DNA from: CATQHS01 sp963422655
Lineage (GTDB): Bacteria > Actinomycetota > Acidimicrobiia > Acidimicrobiales > Aldehydirespiratoraceae
Direction of reading: 5' to 3'
DNA: 64,000 nucleotides
Assembly: GCA_963422655.1 (NCBI GenBank)
Contig: OY730440.1
Coordinates: 1,054,001 to 1,118,000, forward strand
Made by a program: the position numbers and the translations under genes. Shown piece after piece: positions 46,451 to 59,272 of the stretch; position 1 is the stretch's first letter; every line of letters starts with the position of its first letter. The notes under the pieces were generated by a model. The model was not told the DNA's origin. It searched no databases and saw nothing but the letters and a program-made list of their open reading frames with translations.

Positions 46451-47238
46451 CAGCGGACCCCGGTCCTGACCGCAGCCTCGTCTACTGCTGCGGTGGCTAC
46501 CGGATCGCGACCGGCGGTGTCGAGACCCAGCGCGCCGGGTCGCACGTCGGCGTGGACCAAGAACTCGACATTGCCGTCACCACCGGTGACGGGTGAAACC
46601 ATGATCCCCATGATGGCGGCTCCAGCGGTCTCGAGCCTGTCGCATACCTCCAGTACGGTCCGGCGCCACACAGCCGGATTGCGAATCACTCCCCGGCCCC
46701 GGTCAGCCTCGGCCTTGCCCGCTTCGAACTGGGGCTTCACCAGCGCCACGATATGGCCGCACGCCAACCGGCGCAGAGCGGAGGCCACGCGGCCCAACGA
46801 TATGAAGGAGAGATCGGCGACCACCAGCTCGGCTGGGCCACCGATCTCACCGGCATCGACGGCTCGAACGTCGGTGCGCTCTCGCGACACCACCCGATGG
46901 TCGGCTCGCAAACGCTCGTGGAGCTGGTTGCGGCCCACATCTATGGCCACCACCTCGGCGGCGCCGTGCTGGAGCAGGCAGTCGGTGAATCCACCGGTCG
47001 AGGCTCCGACGTCGATGACCCGGATGCCGGCCGGGTCGATTCCGAAGCCAGCCAGCGCCGCCTCGAGTTTGAAACCCCCCCGGGACACGTACCGGGGCCG
47101 ATCGCCGACCACCGCCACCGCTTCGCCCGGGTCGATCAGCCGGGCCGGCTTGAAAGCCATGGCCCCGCCGACGAGAACCCGGCCCGCGGTGATCAGGTGC
47201 TGGGCCGCGGTTCGGCTCGGCGCCAGCCGTCGACGCAC
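46450..47238 (-). CDS. tlyA: TlyA-family rRNA 2'-O-methyltransferase
   Basis: The 262-residue protein has an N-terminal S4 RNA-binding domain (TAAQHLITAGRVLVGG) and a FtsJ-like methyltransferase with IDVGASTGGFTDCLLQ. In mycobacteria TlyA methylates 16S and 23S rRNA and its loss gives capreomycin resistance; hemolysin is an old label. A GATACT box 6 bases before the GTG start suggests a leaderless promoter. Leads tlyA-nadK-recN. Confidence 0.93.
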   Translation of the reverse strand: MRRRLAPSRTAAQHLITAGRVLVGGAMAFKPARLIDPGEAVAVVGDRPRYVSRGGFKLEAALAGFGIDPAGIRVIDVGASTGGFTDCLLQHGAAEVVAIDVGRNQLHERLRADHRVVSRERTDVRAVDAGEIGGPAELVVADLSFISLGRVASALRRLACGHIVALVKPQFEAGKAEADRGRGVIRNPAVWRRTVLEVCDRLETAGAAIMGIMVSPVTGGDGNVEFLVHADVRPGALGLDTAGRDPVATAAVDEAAVRTGVR

Positions 47239-47244
47239 CAGCTC

Positions 47245-47250
47245 AGTATC
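47245..47250 (-). promoter_or_regulatory. Possible leaderless -10 box of tlyA
   Basis: GATACT, one mismatch from TATACT, then GAGCTG, then GTG at 47238. Confidence 0.35.
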
Positions 47251-47284
47251 GAGTCGACGGCGGGACGCGACTCACCCCGTTGGG

Positions 47285-48298
47285 TCAGCCCACTTGCCAC
47301 GTGGGCTGCGAGTGGAGCAACGCCTCCAAGTCGCCGGGGCCGTCAGCGGCTTGGGCCATGGCGATCTGAGCGTTCACCGACGCTGCATATTCGGGCCGGT
47401 CCACAGCCCGGAACACCCCCATGGGCGTGGGTACGTCCACCGACTCGGCCAAGCGGCTCAAAGCGAAGGCTGCCGCTGGGTCGGCGGCGGTCTCGTCGTG
47501 CACAGCCAACGTTTGGATCCCGACGTCGTCCACTCTCACCACTTCGGCTCGCCCTCTCCGCAGCACCACTCCGAGTTCACGGTCGACTCCGAAACGAATG
47601 GGCTCTCCATGCCGGAGATCGATGATCATCGATTGGCGGGCGTTCCTCTTGGTTATGGCATCGAAGGCTCCGTCGTTGAAGACGTTGCAGTTCTGGTAGA
47701 TCTCCACGAAAGCGGCCCCTTCATGGGCATGGGCCCGGCGGAACATCTCCTGCATATGGGCTCGGTCCATGTCGTGGGTCCGGGCCACGAAGGTGGCTTC
47801 GGCGCCCAGCGCCACCGAGATGGCGTCGAAGGGTCGGTCGAGCGAGCCCTGCGGGGTCGACTTGGTGACCTTTCCCTGTTCGCTGGTTGGTGAGCACTGG
47901 CCCTTGGTCAAGCCGTAGATCCGGTTGTTGAACAGCAAGATGTTGACATCGATGTTTCGCCGGAGGGCGTGGATGAGGTGGTTTCCCCCTATGGACAGCA
48001 GGTCGCCGTCACCGCCCACCACCCACACGTCCAAGTCGCTGCGAGCCATGGCCAAGCCGGTGGCAATGGCTGGTGAGCGGCCATGGATGGTATGCATCCC
48101 GTAGGTGTTCATGTAGTACGGGAAACGAGCCGCGCAGCCGATACCGGACACGAACACCGTGTCCTCCCGCCGGGTGCCGAGCTTGGGCATCAGCAGTTGC
48201 AGGGCTGTCAGTATCGAGTAGTCACCGCAGCCCGGGCACCAGCGAACCTCCTGGTCGGTAGCCCAGTCCTTCTTCGTCGTCACCGGTACGTCAGTCAT
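47285..48298 (-). CDS. korB: 2-oxoacid:ferredoxin oxidoreductase, beta subunit
   Basis: The beta subunit binds thiamine diphosphate and an iron-sulphur cluster. Seen: WCPGCGDYS near the start, the TPP motif GGDGDLLSIGGNH and NNRIYGLTKGQCSPTS. I start at ATG 48298 (MTDVPVTTKK), overlapping the korA stop by 8 bases; the frame runs to 48376 but that would overlap korA by 86. With KorA it oxidises 2-oxoglutarate or a related 2-oxoacid, giving acyl-CoA and reduced ferredoxin. Confidence 0.92.
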   Translation of the reverse strand: MTDVPVTTKKDWATDQEVRWCPGCGDYSILTALQLLMPKLGTRREDTVFVSGIGCAARFPYYMNTYGMHTIHGRSPAIATGLAMARSDLDVWVVGGDGDLLSIGGNHLIHALRRNIDVNILLFNNRIYGLTKGQCSPTSEQGKVTKSTPQGSLDRPFDAISVALGAEATFVARTHDMDRAHMQEMFRRAHAHEGAAFVEIYQNCNVFNDGAFDAITKRNARQSMIIDLRHGEPIRFGVDRELGVVLRRGRAEVVRVDDVGIQTLAVHDETAADPAAAFALSRLAESVDVPTPMGVFRAVDRPEYAASVNAQIAMAQAADGPGDLEALLHSQPTWQVG

Positions 48299-50162
48299 CG
48301 AGCGCCTCTGTGAATGCGGCTTCCAGCTCGGCCACCATAAAGGGCTGACCCGCCACCTTAGAGATCGTCCGGGCATCGACCAAGTACTCGGCTCGCAGGA
48401 GCCGGGCCAGTTGCCCGGTGTTCATCTCGGGCACTATCACCCGATCGAATCCGGCCAACAGAGAGCCCAGGTTGCCGGGCATCGGGTTGAGGTGGCGAAG
48501 GTGTATGTGGGCCACCTTGCGGTCTCGGCTTCGCAACCGCTCGACGGCGCTGGTGATGGCCCCCCAAGTGGATCCCCATCCCACCACGACCAGCCCCGCG
48601 TCCGGGTCGCCCGCGACAGTGGCCTCTGCGATGTGGTTGGCGATGGTTGCCACCCGGGCGGCCCGGATATTCACCATGATCTGATGATTGGCCGGTTCGT
48701 AGCTGATGTTTCCGCTGCCGTTCGCTTTCTCGATGCCTCCGATTCTGTGCATCAGTTCTGGGGTGCCCGGAATAGCCCAGGGTCGCACCAGTCGTTCGTC
48801 ACGCTGGTAGGGCCAGAATGCGGGCGCCCCGTCGGGACCGGTCCGGTTGGGTTCGGAAGCGAAAGCGAAGGAGATGGGGGGCAGGTCCTCGACGTCGGGG
48901 ATGGACCAAGGCTCGGATCCGTTGGCCAGATAGCCGTCGGACAGCAAGACCACCGGAGTACGGTGCTCGACGGCCAGACGTACGGCCTCGATGGCGGCGA
49001 AGAAACAATCCGACGGGCTCCGAGCCGCCACGATGGGTACGGGCGCCTCTCCGTGGCGACCGTACATGGCCAGCATCAGATCGGCCGCCTCGGTCTTTGT
49101 GGGCAAACCGGTGGAAGGCCCGCCTCGCTGGATGTCGATTATCACCAGCGGAAGCTCGAGGCTGACCGCCAAACCGATCGTCTCGGACTTCAGGGCCACT
49201 CCGGGACCGGACGTGGCGGTGACTCCGATGTGGCCACCGTAGCTCGCGCCCAGAGCGGCCCCCACCGCGGCTATCTCGTCCTCGGCCTGGAAGGTGCGCA
49301 CACCGAAGTTCTTGCGCTTGGAGAGCTCGTGCAAGACGTCGCTGGCCGGAGTGATCGGGTATGAGCCCAAGAAGAGAGGGATGCCCGCTTGCAGCGAAGC
49401 AGCGATGAGCCCCCACGACAGCGCGGTGTTGCCGGTGATGTTGGTGTAGGTGCCGGGCCGCAGACGGGCGGGAGCCACCGATATCCGGCTCCCCTCCAGC
49501 TCTGCCGTTTCGCCGTAGGCATGACCGGCAGAAAAGGCGGCTCGGTTGGCCGCGATCACAGCGTCTCGACCCGCGAACTTGGCCTCGATCCACTTCAGCG
49601 TCGACTCGACCGGCCGGGAATAGAGCCAGGACACCAAGCCCAAGGCGAAGAAGTTCTTGGACCGCTCCGCGTCACGCGGTTTCACCCCCAAGTCCTGGCA
49701 GGCCAGCTTGGTCAGCTCCGTCATAGGCGCGGTGAGCACCGTATAGCCGTCGAGGGTGCCATCTGTGAGCGGGTCGGTTTCATAACCTGCCTTGGCCAGG
49801 TTGCGCTCCACGAAGGAGTCGTGGTTGACGATGATCGTGCCCCCGCCGGTCAGCAGAGACAGCTCGGATCGGAGCGCAGCCGGGTTCATCGCCACCAGGA
49901 CTGTGGGGGCGTCGCCGGGAGTAGTGATCTCGTGATCAGCGATGTGGATCTGGAAAGCCGACACCCCGGCCAGGGTGCCGGCCGGGGCTCTGATCTCCGC
50001 CGGGAACTCCGGGAGGGTGGCCAGGTCGTTTCCGAAAAGGGCACTTGCCGACGTGAACCGATCTCCGGTGAGTTGGATGCCGTCGCCGGAGTCACCTGCG
50101 AAGCGAATCACGATCCTGTCGATCTCACAGACCTCACGGGCCTGCTCCGCAGTGTCGGTCAC
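48291..50162 (-). CDS. korA: 2-oxoacid:ferredoxin oxidoreductase, fused gamma-alpha subunit
   Basis: The 623-residue protein joins the gamma domain (about 1-190, FAGDSGDGIQLTGDRF) to the alpha domain (GSYPITPASDVLHEL, then GPGVALKSETIGLA). This fusion is typical of actinobacterial KorA, an alternative to the 2-oxoglutarate dehydrogenase complex. The GTG start has AAAGGAG 5 bases upstream, one of the strongest ribosome binding sites in the window. Substrate preference is inferred from the family. Confidence 0.92.
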   Translation of the reverse strand: MTDTAEQAREVCEIDRIVIRFAGDSGDGIQLTGDRFTSASALFGNDLATLPEFPAEIRAPAGTLAGVSAFQIHIADHEITTPGDAPTVLVAMNPAALRSELSLLTGGGTIIVNHDSFVERNLAKAGYETDPLTDGTLDGYTVLTAPMTELTKLACQDLGVKPRDAERSKNFFALGLVSWLYSRPVESTLKWIEAKFAGRDAVIAANRAAFSAGHAYGETAELEGSRISVAPARLRPGTYTNITGNTALSWGLIAASLQAGIPLFLGSYPITPASDVLHELSKRKNFGVRTFQAEDEIAAVGAALGASYGGHIGVTATSGPGVALKSETIGLAVSLELPLVIIDIQRGGPSTGLPTKTEAADLMLAMYGRHGEAPVPIVAARSPSDCFFAAIEAVRLAVEHRTPVVLLSDGYLANGSEPWSIPDVEDLPPISFAFASEPNRTGPDGAPAFWPYQRDERLVRPWAIPGTPELMHRIGGIEKANGSGNISYEPANHQIMVNIRAARVATIANHIAEATVAGDPDAGLVVVGWGSTWGAITSAVERLRSRDRKVAHIHLRHLNPMPGNLGSLLAGFDRVIVPEMNTGQLARLLRAEYLVDARTISKVAGQPFMVAELEAAFTEALDD

Positions 50163-50303
50163 GGATGCTCCTTTGCATCGGCTGTCCGAACCCTCTCCGG
50201 TGGGCCACGAAGACCCGAGCCATCGAGGGGGCGGTCAGCATAACCAAGGCCGGAGTCGGTGTCGTACACCAATGGGTCGAGATCCTTCGATTCGATTCAG
50301 GGC

Positions 50304-51353
50304 TCAGGCGATGGTGATCGAAGGGTCGAGGTAGACGGCCTGGATGGCTCCGAGAAGCTCGATGCCTTCGGCCATGGGGCGTTGGAAGGCTTTGCGACCC
50401 GAAATCAGACCGGTACCGCCCGCTCTCTTGTTGACGACCGCTGTGGTCACCGCTTCAGCCAGATCGGTAGCACCTGCCGATGCTCCGCCGCTGTTGATCA
50501 GCCCGACCCGGCCCATGTAGCAGTTCGCCACCTGATAGCGACACAGATCGATCGGGTGGTCGCTGGTGAGCCGGCCATAGACGAGGTCGTGGGTCTTGCC
50601 GAAGCCGACGGCGCGGTAACCGCCGTTGTTGGTGGGCAGCTTCTGCTTCACGATGTCGGCAGCGATGGTGACGCCCATGTGGTTGGCCTGACCGGTGAGA
50701 TCGGCGGCGGCGTGGTAATCGGCGCCGTCCACCTTGAACGCCGGGTTGCGAAGGTAGCACCACAGCACGGTGAACATCCCGAGGTCGTGGGCCTCGGCGA
50801 ACGCCTCGGAGACCTCCCGGATCTGTCGCCGGGATTGATCGGACCCGAAGTAGATGGTCGCCCCCACGCCAGCAGCTCCGAGGTCGTAGGCCTGGGAAAC
50901 CGACCCGAACATGACTTGGTCGTAGGACTCGGGGTAGGTGAGGAGCTCGTTGTGGTTCAGCTTGACGATGAAGGGGATGCGATGGGCGTAGCGCCGGGAG
51001 GCCAGGCCCAGCACACCGAAAGTTGTGGCCACGGAATTGCAGCCTCCCTCGATGGCCAGTTCGACGATGCGCAGCGGATCGAAGTATTCGGGGTTGGGCG
51101 CGAATGATGCCGCTCCCGAGTGTTCGATGCCTTGGTCGACGGGCAGGATCGAGACGTAGCCGGTACCACCCAGCCGACCCGACGAATACAGCCCTTGGAG
51201 GTTGCGCAGCACCTGAGGCGAACGGTCCGAAGGCCCGAACACTCGCTCGACGAAGTCGGGGCCGGGCAGGGTGAGGCTCTGGCGTCCGAAGGTATTGCAC
51301 TCATGTTCGAGTAACGACTCGGCCTGTTCGCCGAGCAGGCTGGGAATGTCCAC
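50304..51353 (-). CDS. fbaB: Class I (DhnA-type) fructose-bisphosphate aldolase
   Basis: The approximately 349-residue protein belongs to the DhnA/FbaB class I aldolases: VSILPVDQGIEHS near 75, the Schiff-base Lys candidate in FIVKLNHNELL, and a C-terminal GLISGRKAFQRP phosphate-binding segment. It cleaves fructose 1,6-bisphosphate. I prefer the GTG at 51353, since AAGGAG sits 5 bases before it; the GTG at 51359 overlaps that site. A 14-base C tract lies just upstream in the mRNA sense. Confidence 0.9.
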   Translation of the reverse strand: MDIPSLLGEQAESLLEHECNTFGRQSLTLPGPDFVERVFGPSDRSPQVLRNLQGLYSSGRLGGTGYVSILPVDQGIEHSGAASFAPNPEYFDPLRIVELAIEGGCNSVATTFGVLGLASRRYAHRIPFIVKLNHNELLTYPESYDQVMFGSVSQAYDLGAAGVGATIYFGSDQSRRQIREVSEAFAEAHDLGMFTVLWCYLRNPAFKVDGADYHAAADLTGQANHMGVTIAADIVKQKLPTNNGGYRAVGFGKTHDLVYGRLTSDHPIDLCRYQVANCYMGRVGLINSGGASAGATDLAEAVTTAVVNKRAGGTGLISGRKAFQRPMAEGIELLGAIQAVYLDPSITIA

Positions 51354-51364
51354 AAGCACTCCTT

Positions 51365-51378
51365 GGGGGGGGGGGGGG
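51365..51378. repeat. Homopolymer of 14 G (C in the fbaB sense) at the fbaB leader
   Basis: Fourteen consecutive G on the plus strand lie directly upstream of the Shine-Dalgarno of fbaB. It is outside any supported coding frame. Such tracts are slippage-prone and could also be an assembly artefact. Confidence 0.9.
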
Positions 51379-51455
51379 TTATCGACAACGCCGTCGAGCC
51401 GGGTCTCGGGACGGATCCAGCTCTGGTGATGATGGTAATGGGAGGGGCCGAGAGG

Positions 51456-52106
51456 TCAGCGCAGCGCCCTCGCCCTTTGGCTTACGTCGGCCAGATGGGG
51501 GTCGTGCCCGGCGACCCAGCCGAACAGTTCCCGGGCCCGAGACGGCGGCCGTCCGGCTCGCTCGTAGAGGTCGGCCAGAGCGTAGGCCCGGCGCAGATGA
51601 TGAGGCCGGGGTCTCTTGGGGAGCCTCCAGCCCTTGCGTCCGGAGATCTTCCAGCCTCGCTCGAGCATCCGGACGGCTCCCTCCATATCGCCGCGATCAG
51701 CCCTGGCGCCGGCTGTCACGATCAAGCCCTCGGTGACGAGCTCGGCCGAAGGTGATGCCGCCCCCAGCTCGGCCCACAGCGAATCCACCTCGTCCCAATG
51801 GCCCAAGGCTCGGTGGCAGTCGGCCAGCACCGGATGCTGTTCGGCCGAGCCACTGAGCTCTCGAAACGCTTCGAGCTCATCGATAGCGGCCTCGAACTTT
51901 TCCAGTCGGTACAGCGCCAAGCCGTGGAGCTCACGCACGTCGACGACACCGGAGGCGGCCCGGGCCACGGGTCCCACCAGCCGGCAAGCGTCGTTGAACC
52001 GTTCGGCCCGGAATGCAACCGCAGCCTCTTCGAACCGACGAGACAACCGAACACCCGGCCCAATGCCCAACTTCTTAACCAGCTCAGCACGGAGATCCAC
52101 AGACAT
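51456..52106 (-). CDS. TPR-like helical repeat protein
   Basis: About 216 residues of helix pairs rich in alanine and leucine (ELHGLALYRLEKFEAAIDELEAF; HPVLADCHRALGHWDEVDSLW), typical of tetratricopeptide repeats. No catalytic motif. Function likely a protein-interaction scaffold, otherwise unknown. The start at ATG 52106 is supported by TAGGCT 7 bases upstream; an upstream in-frame start at 52136 lies before that box. Follows the rRNA terminator. Confidence 0.8.
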   Translation of the reverse strand: MSVDLRAELVKKLGIGPGVRLSRRFEEAAVAFRAERFNDACRLVGPVARAASGVVDVRELHGLALYRLEKFEAAIDELEAFRELSGSAEQHPVLADCHRALGHWDEVDSLWAELGAASPSAELVTEGLIVTAGARADRGDMEGAVRMLERGWKISGRKGWRLPKRPRPHHLRRAYALADLYERAGRPPSRARELFGWVAGHDPHLADVSQRARALR

Positions 52107-52113
52107 GGACCCC

Positions 52114-52119
52114 AGCCTA
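52114..52119 (-). promoter_or_regulatory. Predicted leaderless -10 box of the TPR gene
   Basis: TAGGCT, then GGGGTCC, then ATG at 52106; almost the same as the dGTPase-like gene site. Confidence 0.55.
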
Positions 52120-52152
52120 ACCAGTGCATATAGCACTGATCGGCTCGAACTG

Positions 52153-52185
52153 AAAATGGGCCGGCCCCATATGGAACCGACCCAT
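52153..52185 (-). terminator. Intrinsic terminator of the rRNA operon
   Basis: In the minus sense ATGGGTCGG pairs with CCGGCCCAT (9 pairs, one G-U) around a 12-base loop and is followed by TTT. It begins 10 bases after the 5S end. Confidence 0.7.
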
Positions 52186-52194
52186 TCGAGAAAT

Positions 52195-52311
52195 CCGGCG
52201 GTGTCCTACTCTCCCAGGGCGTCTCCACCCAAGTACCATCGGCGCTGACGGGCTTAACTACCGTGTTCGGAATGGGAACGGGTGTGGCCCCGTCGCTATC
52301 ACCACCGAAAC
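52195..52311 (-). rRNA. rrf: 5S ribosomal RNA
   Basis: The minus strand contains the conserved CCGAACACGG and GGGAGAGTAGG segments of 5S rRNA and is about 117 bases long. Ends are approximate. It is the last gene of the 16S-23S-5S operon. Confidence 0.95.
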
Positions 52312-52323
52312 CTGTTGTCTAAA

Positions 52324-52414
52324 GGTATCTCGGTCGGAGATACCCAAATGAATCATCTCCTGAGGATTACCTCCGGAGAACTCCATAGCAAGCACGAACA
52401 TCAATTCAGGAGAT
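52324..52414 (-). other. 23S-5S spacer with inverted repeats
   Basis: Contains a perfect 8-base hairpin (GGTATCTC/GAGATACC, 52324-52344) and a longer-range 9-base pair (52355-52363 with 52406-52414). These may be processing stems. Confidence 0.5.
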
Positions 52415-52425
52415 GTGCGAATAAC

Positions 52426-57357
<4,932 letters not shown>

Positions 57358-57613
57358 GATCTGGACCCGGATTTCTCCGAGCCGTCGATCGGTAGGTCCG
57401 GCGGCCGGTAGGCGATAACAATCGCCGTCCAAACCGCGCGTTCCCGAAGAGCCGGTCTCAGCCTGGCCGGCTGGGACCATTGGCTCGCCCGGTGCCTGAG
57501 CACCGGGCTGATCCGGTGGGTTACCGGATCTTGGTTTTGACAGACATCGTCTAGGACCCCTGAGGGTCATGACGACGCCCGCACTCGCTTTTGCGTCCGT
57601 CTCTTCCGTTTTC
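57358..57613 (-). promoter_or_regulatory. rRNA operon leader and promoter region
   Basis: The 502-base gap between tyrS and 16S holds no supported gene. This part contains three perfect hairpins: GGCGAT/ATCGCC (57411-57426), GCCCGGTGC/GCACCGGGC (near 57487) and GATCCGGT/ACCGGATC (near 57511). They probably serve processing or antitermination. A promoter must lie here, but I could not pick a convincing -35/-10 pair. Confidence 0.45.
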
Positions 57614-57643
57614 AAAAAGCAGCCGATGCCGAGAAGGCATCAG
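57614..57643 (-). terminator. Intrinsic terminator after tyrS
   Basis: In the minus sense CTGATGCC pairs with GGCATCGG (8 pairs, one G-U), loop TTCTC, followed closely by TTTTT. It lies about 220 bases after the tyrS stop and ahead of the rRNA leader. Confidence 0.6.
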
Positions 57644-57859
57644 ACACGCGAACCATACGCCGAGGCGACCTGGCCGCTGTTGTCTCACCACGGCGCCGTT
57701 GTAGCCGCAGAGGTGAAGTGCGAAACTACCGGCGGCAGCCATCAACGTCAACCCGCCACCTGAGATGACCGGGAGATTGCCCGGGGGATTGCCCGCCCGC
57801 CCAAGATCGGATGCCGGGTGCAGCCCGGCAAACCCGACCAAACCCGACCAAGGAACGAG

Positions 57860-59140
57860 TCATTCGACCACGAAGAGATGGCGCTGCTTGCGTCCTCGCT
57901 GGATCAGTGCATATCGGCCGCCGATCAAGGGCACGGGCTCCTGGGGTGATCCCACCCGATCGCCGTTGACACGGACCCCACCCTGGTCGATGGCTCGTCG
58001 GGCCTCACTCCGCGACAGACACAAATCAGAGGTCACCAGGGCATCCACCACAGGCTCGCGGCCGGTCAGCGCCGCGGGCTCGATGGTCGTCTCGGGGATC
58101 ACGCCGCGGAGAGCGTCGAGTGCGGGGGCGGAGAGCTCGGACGACTCGAAGAGTGTCTCAGCCGCCAGCCGGACCCGCCGCAGCACGCCGCGGCCGTGAA
58201 CCAGCTCGCAGACCGAATCAGCCAGCTCCAATTGGGCTCGGCGCCGGTGAGGCTCGGCGCCGTGAGCAGCCATGATCTCGGAGATCTGCTCACCGGGGAT
58301 CATCGTGAGCCGGTGCAGCAGCCGGACCACATCCCGGTCATCGACGTTCAGGAAGTACTGGTGGAGCTGGTAGGGCAGGGTGCGCTCGGGATCGAGCCAC
58401 ACCGCGCCCTGAGCCGTCTTGCCCAGCTTGGAACCGTCGGCCCGGGTCATCAGTGGCCAAGTGAGCCCGTGGACTGCCGCTCCTGAAACCCCCGAACGCG
58501 AACGTCGGCGAATGAAGTCGATCCCGGCTGTGATATTGCCCCACTGGTCCGAGCCGCCGACTTGGAGACGGCAATCGAAGTTCTCGAACTGCCACCAGAA
58601 ATCGAAGGCCTGCAACAGCATGTAGCTGAACTCGGTGAACGAGATCCCATGCTCGCTATTCATGCGACGCCGGATCGAGTCCTTGGCCACCATCTGGTTG
58701 ACCGTCACATGCTTGCCCACGTCCCGCAGGAACTCGAGCAGCGTGACGGAGCCGATCCAGTCGTGGTTGTCGACCAAGCGGGCGGCGTTGGGGCCCTCGA
58801 AGTCGAGCAGACGTTCGAGCTGAGCCCGAATCCCGGCTCGGTTGACGGCCAGCGTCTCGGCGTCGAGGAGGGACCGTTCCTCGGATCGGCCGCTGGGATC
58901 GCCCACCATACCGGTGGCACCCCCGACCAAGGCCAGGGGCCGGTGGCCGGCCTCCTGGAACCGGCGTAGCACCAAGACCCCGACAAGATGGCCGACATGG
59001 AGGCTGTCGGCGGTGGGGTCGATGCCGAGATACAGGGTCACGGGCGGATCGTCGAGCAGAGCGGTCAACTCGTGCTCACTGGTGTGATCGTGGACCAGTC
59101 CCCGGGCCCGCAGATCAGCGAGCAGGGCGGCCCCGGACAT
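57860..59140 (-). CDS. tyrS: Tyrosyl-tRNA synthetase
   Basis: Charges tRNA-Tyr. The HIGH motif is SLHVGHLVG; the tyrosine-binding GGSDQWGNI and the KMSKS-equivalent GSKLGKT are present; an S4 RNA-binding domain forms the C-terminus (SEARRAIDQGGVRVNGDRV). The start at ATG 59140 (MSGAALLADL) gives 426 residues, standard length, with TAACCT 8 bases upstream; an in-frame extension to 59227 is not conserved. In mycobacteria tyrS also lies close to the tlyA-nadK-recN block. Confidence 0.96.
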   Translation of the reverse strand: MSGAALLADLRARGLVHDHTSEHELTALLDDPPVTLYLGIDPTADSLHVGHLVGVLVLRRFQEAGHRPLALVGGATGMVGDPSGRSEERSLLDAETLAVNRAGIRAQLERLLDFEGPNAARLVDNHDWIGSVTLLEFLRDVGKHVTVNQMVAKDSIRRRMNSEHGISFTEFSYMLLQAFDFWWQFENFDCRLQVGGSDQWGNITAGIDFIRRRSRSGVSGAAVHGLTWPLMTRADGSKLGKTAQGAVWLDPERTLPYQLHQYFLNVDDRDVVRLLHRLTMIPGEQISEIMAAHGAEPHRRRAQLELADSVCELVHGRGVLRRVRLAAETLFESSELSAPALDALRGVIPETTIEPAALTGREPVVDALVTSDLCLSRSEARRAIDQGGVRVNGDRVGSPQEPVPLIGGRYALIQRGRKQRHLFVVE

Positions 59141-59148
59141 GGCGGCCC

Positions 59149-59154
59149 AGGTTA
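59149..59154 (-). promoter_or_regulatory. Predicted leaderless -10 box of tyrS
   Basis: TAACCT, then GGGCCGCC, then ATG at 59140; carries the TANNCTGG word. Confidence 0.5.
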
Positions 59155-59272
59155 GCTTCGACGGTGATCCGATCAGTCCGAAGTGCAGTCGAGAAATCAC
59201 CCGGCGAGGGTCGCGTCCAGCCCACACGAGACCACTGTGAGGGTTTGCCCGCCCGAACGATCAGAATGAACC

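Noticed and set aside
45449..47893. An 814-codon plus-strand open frame
   Set aside because: It runs antisense across nadK, tlyA and korB, all firmly identified; composition is antisense-like.
57551..57841. A 96-codon minus-strand frame between tyrS and 16S
   Set aside because: It spans the predicted tyrS terminator and the rRNA leader, has no start signal and no recognisable protein features.
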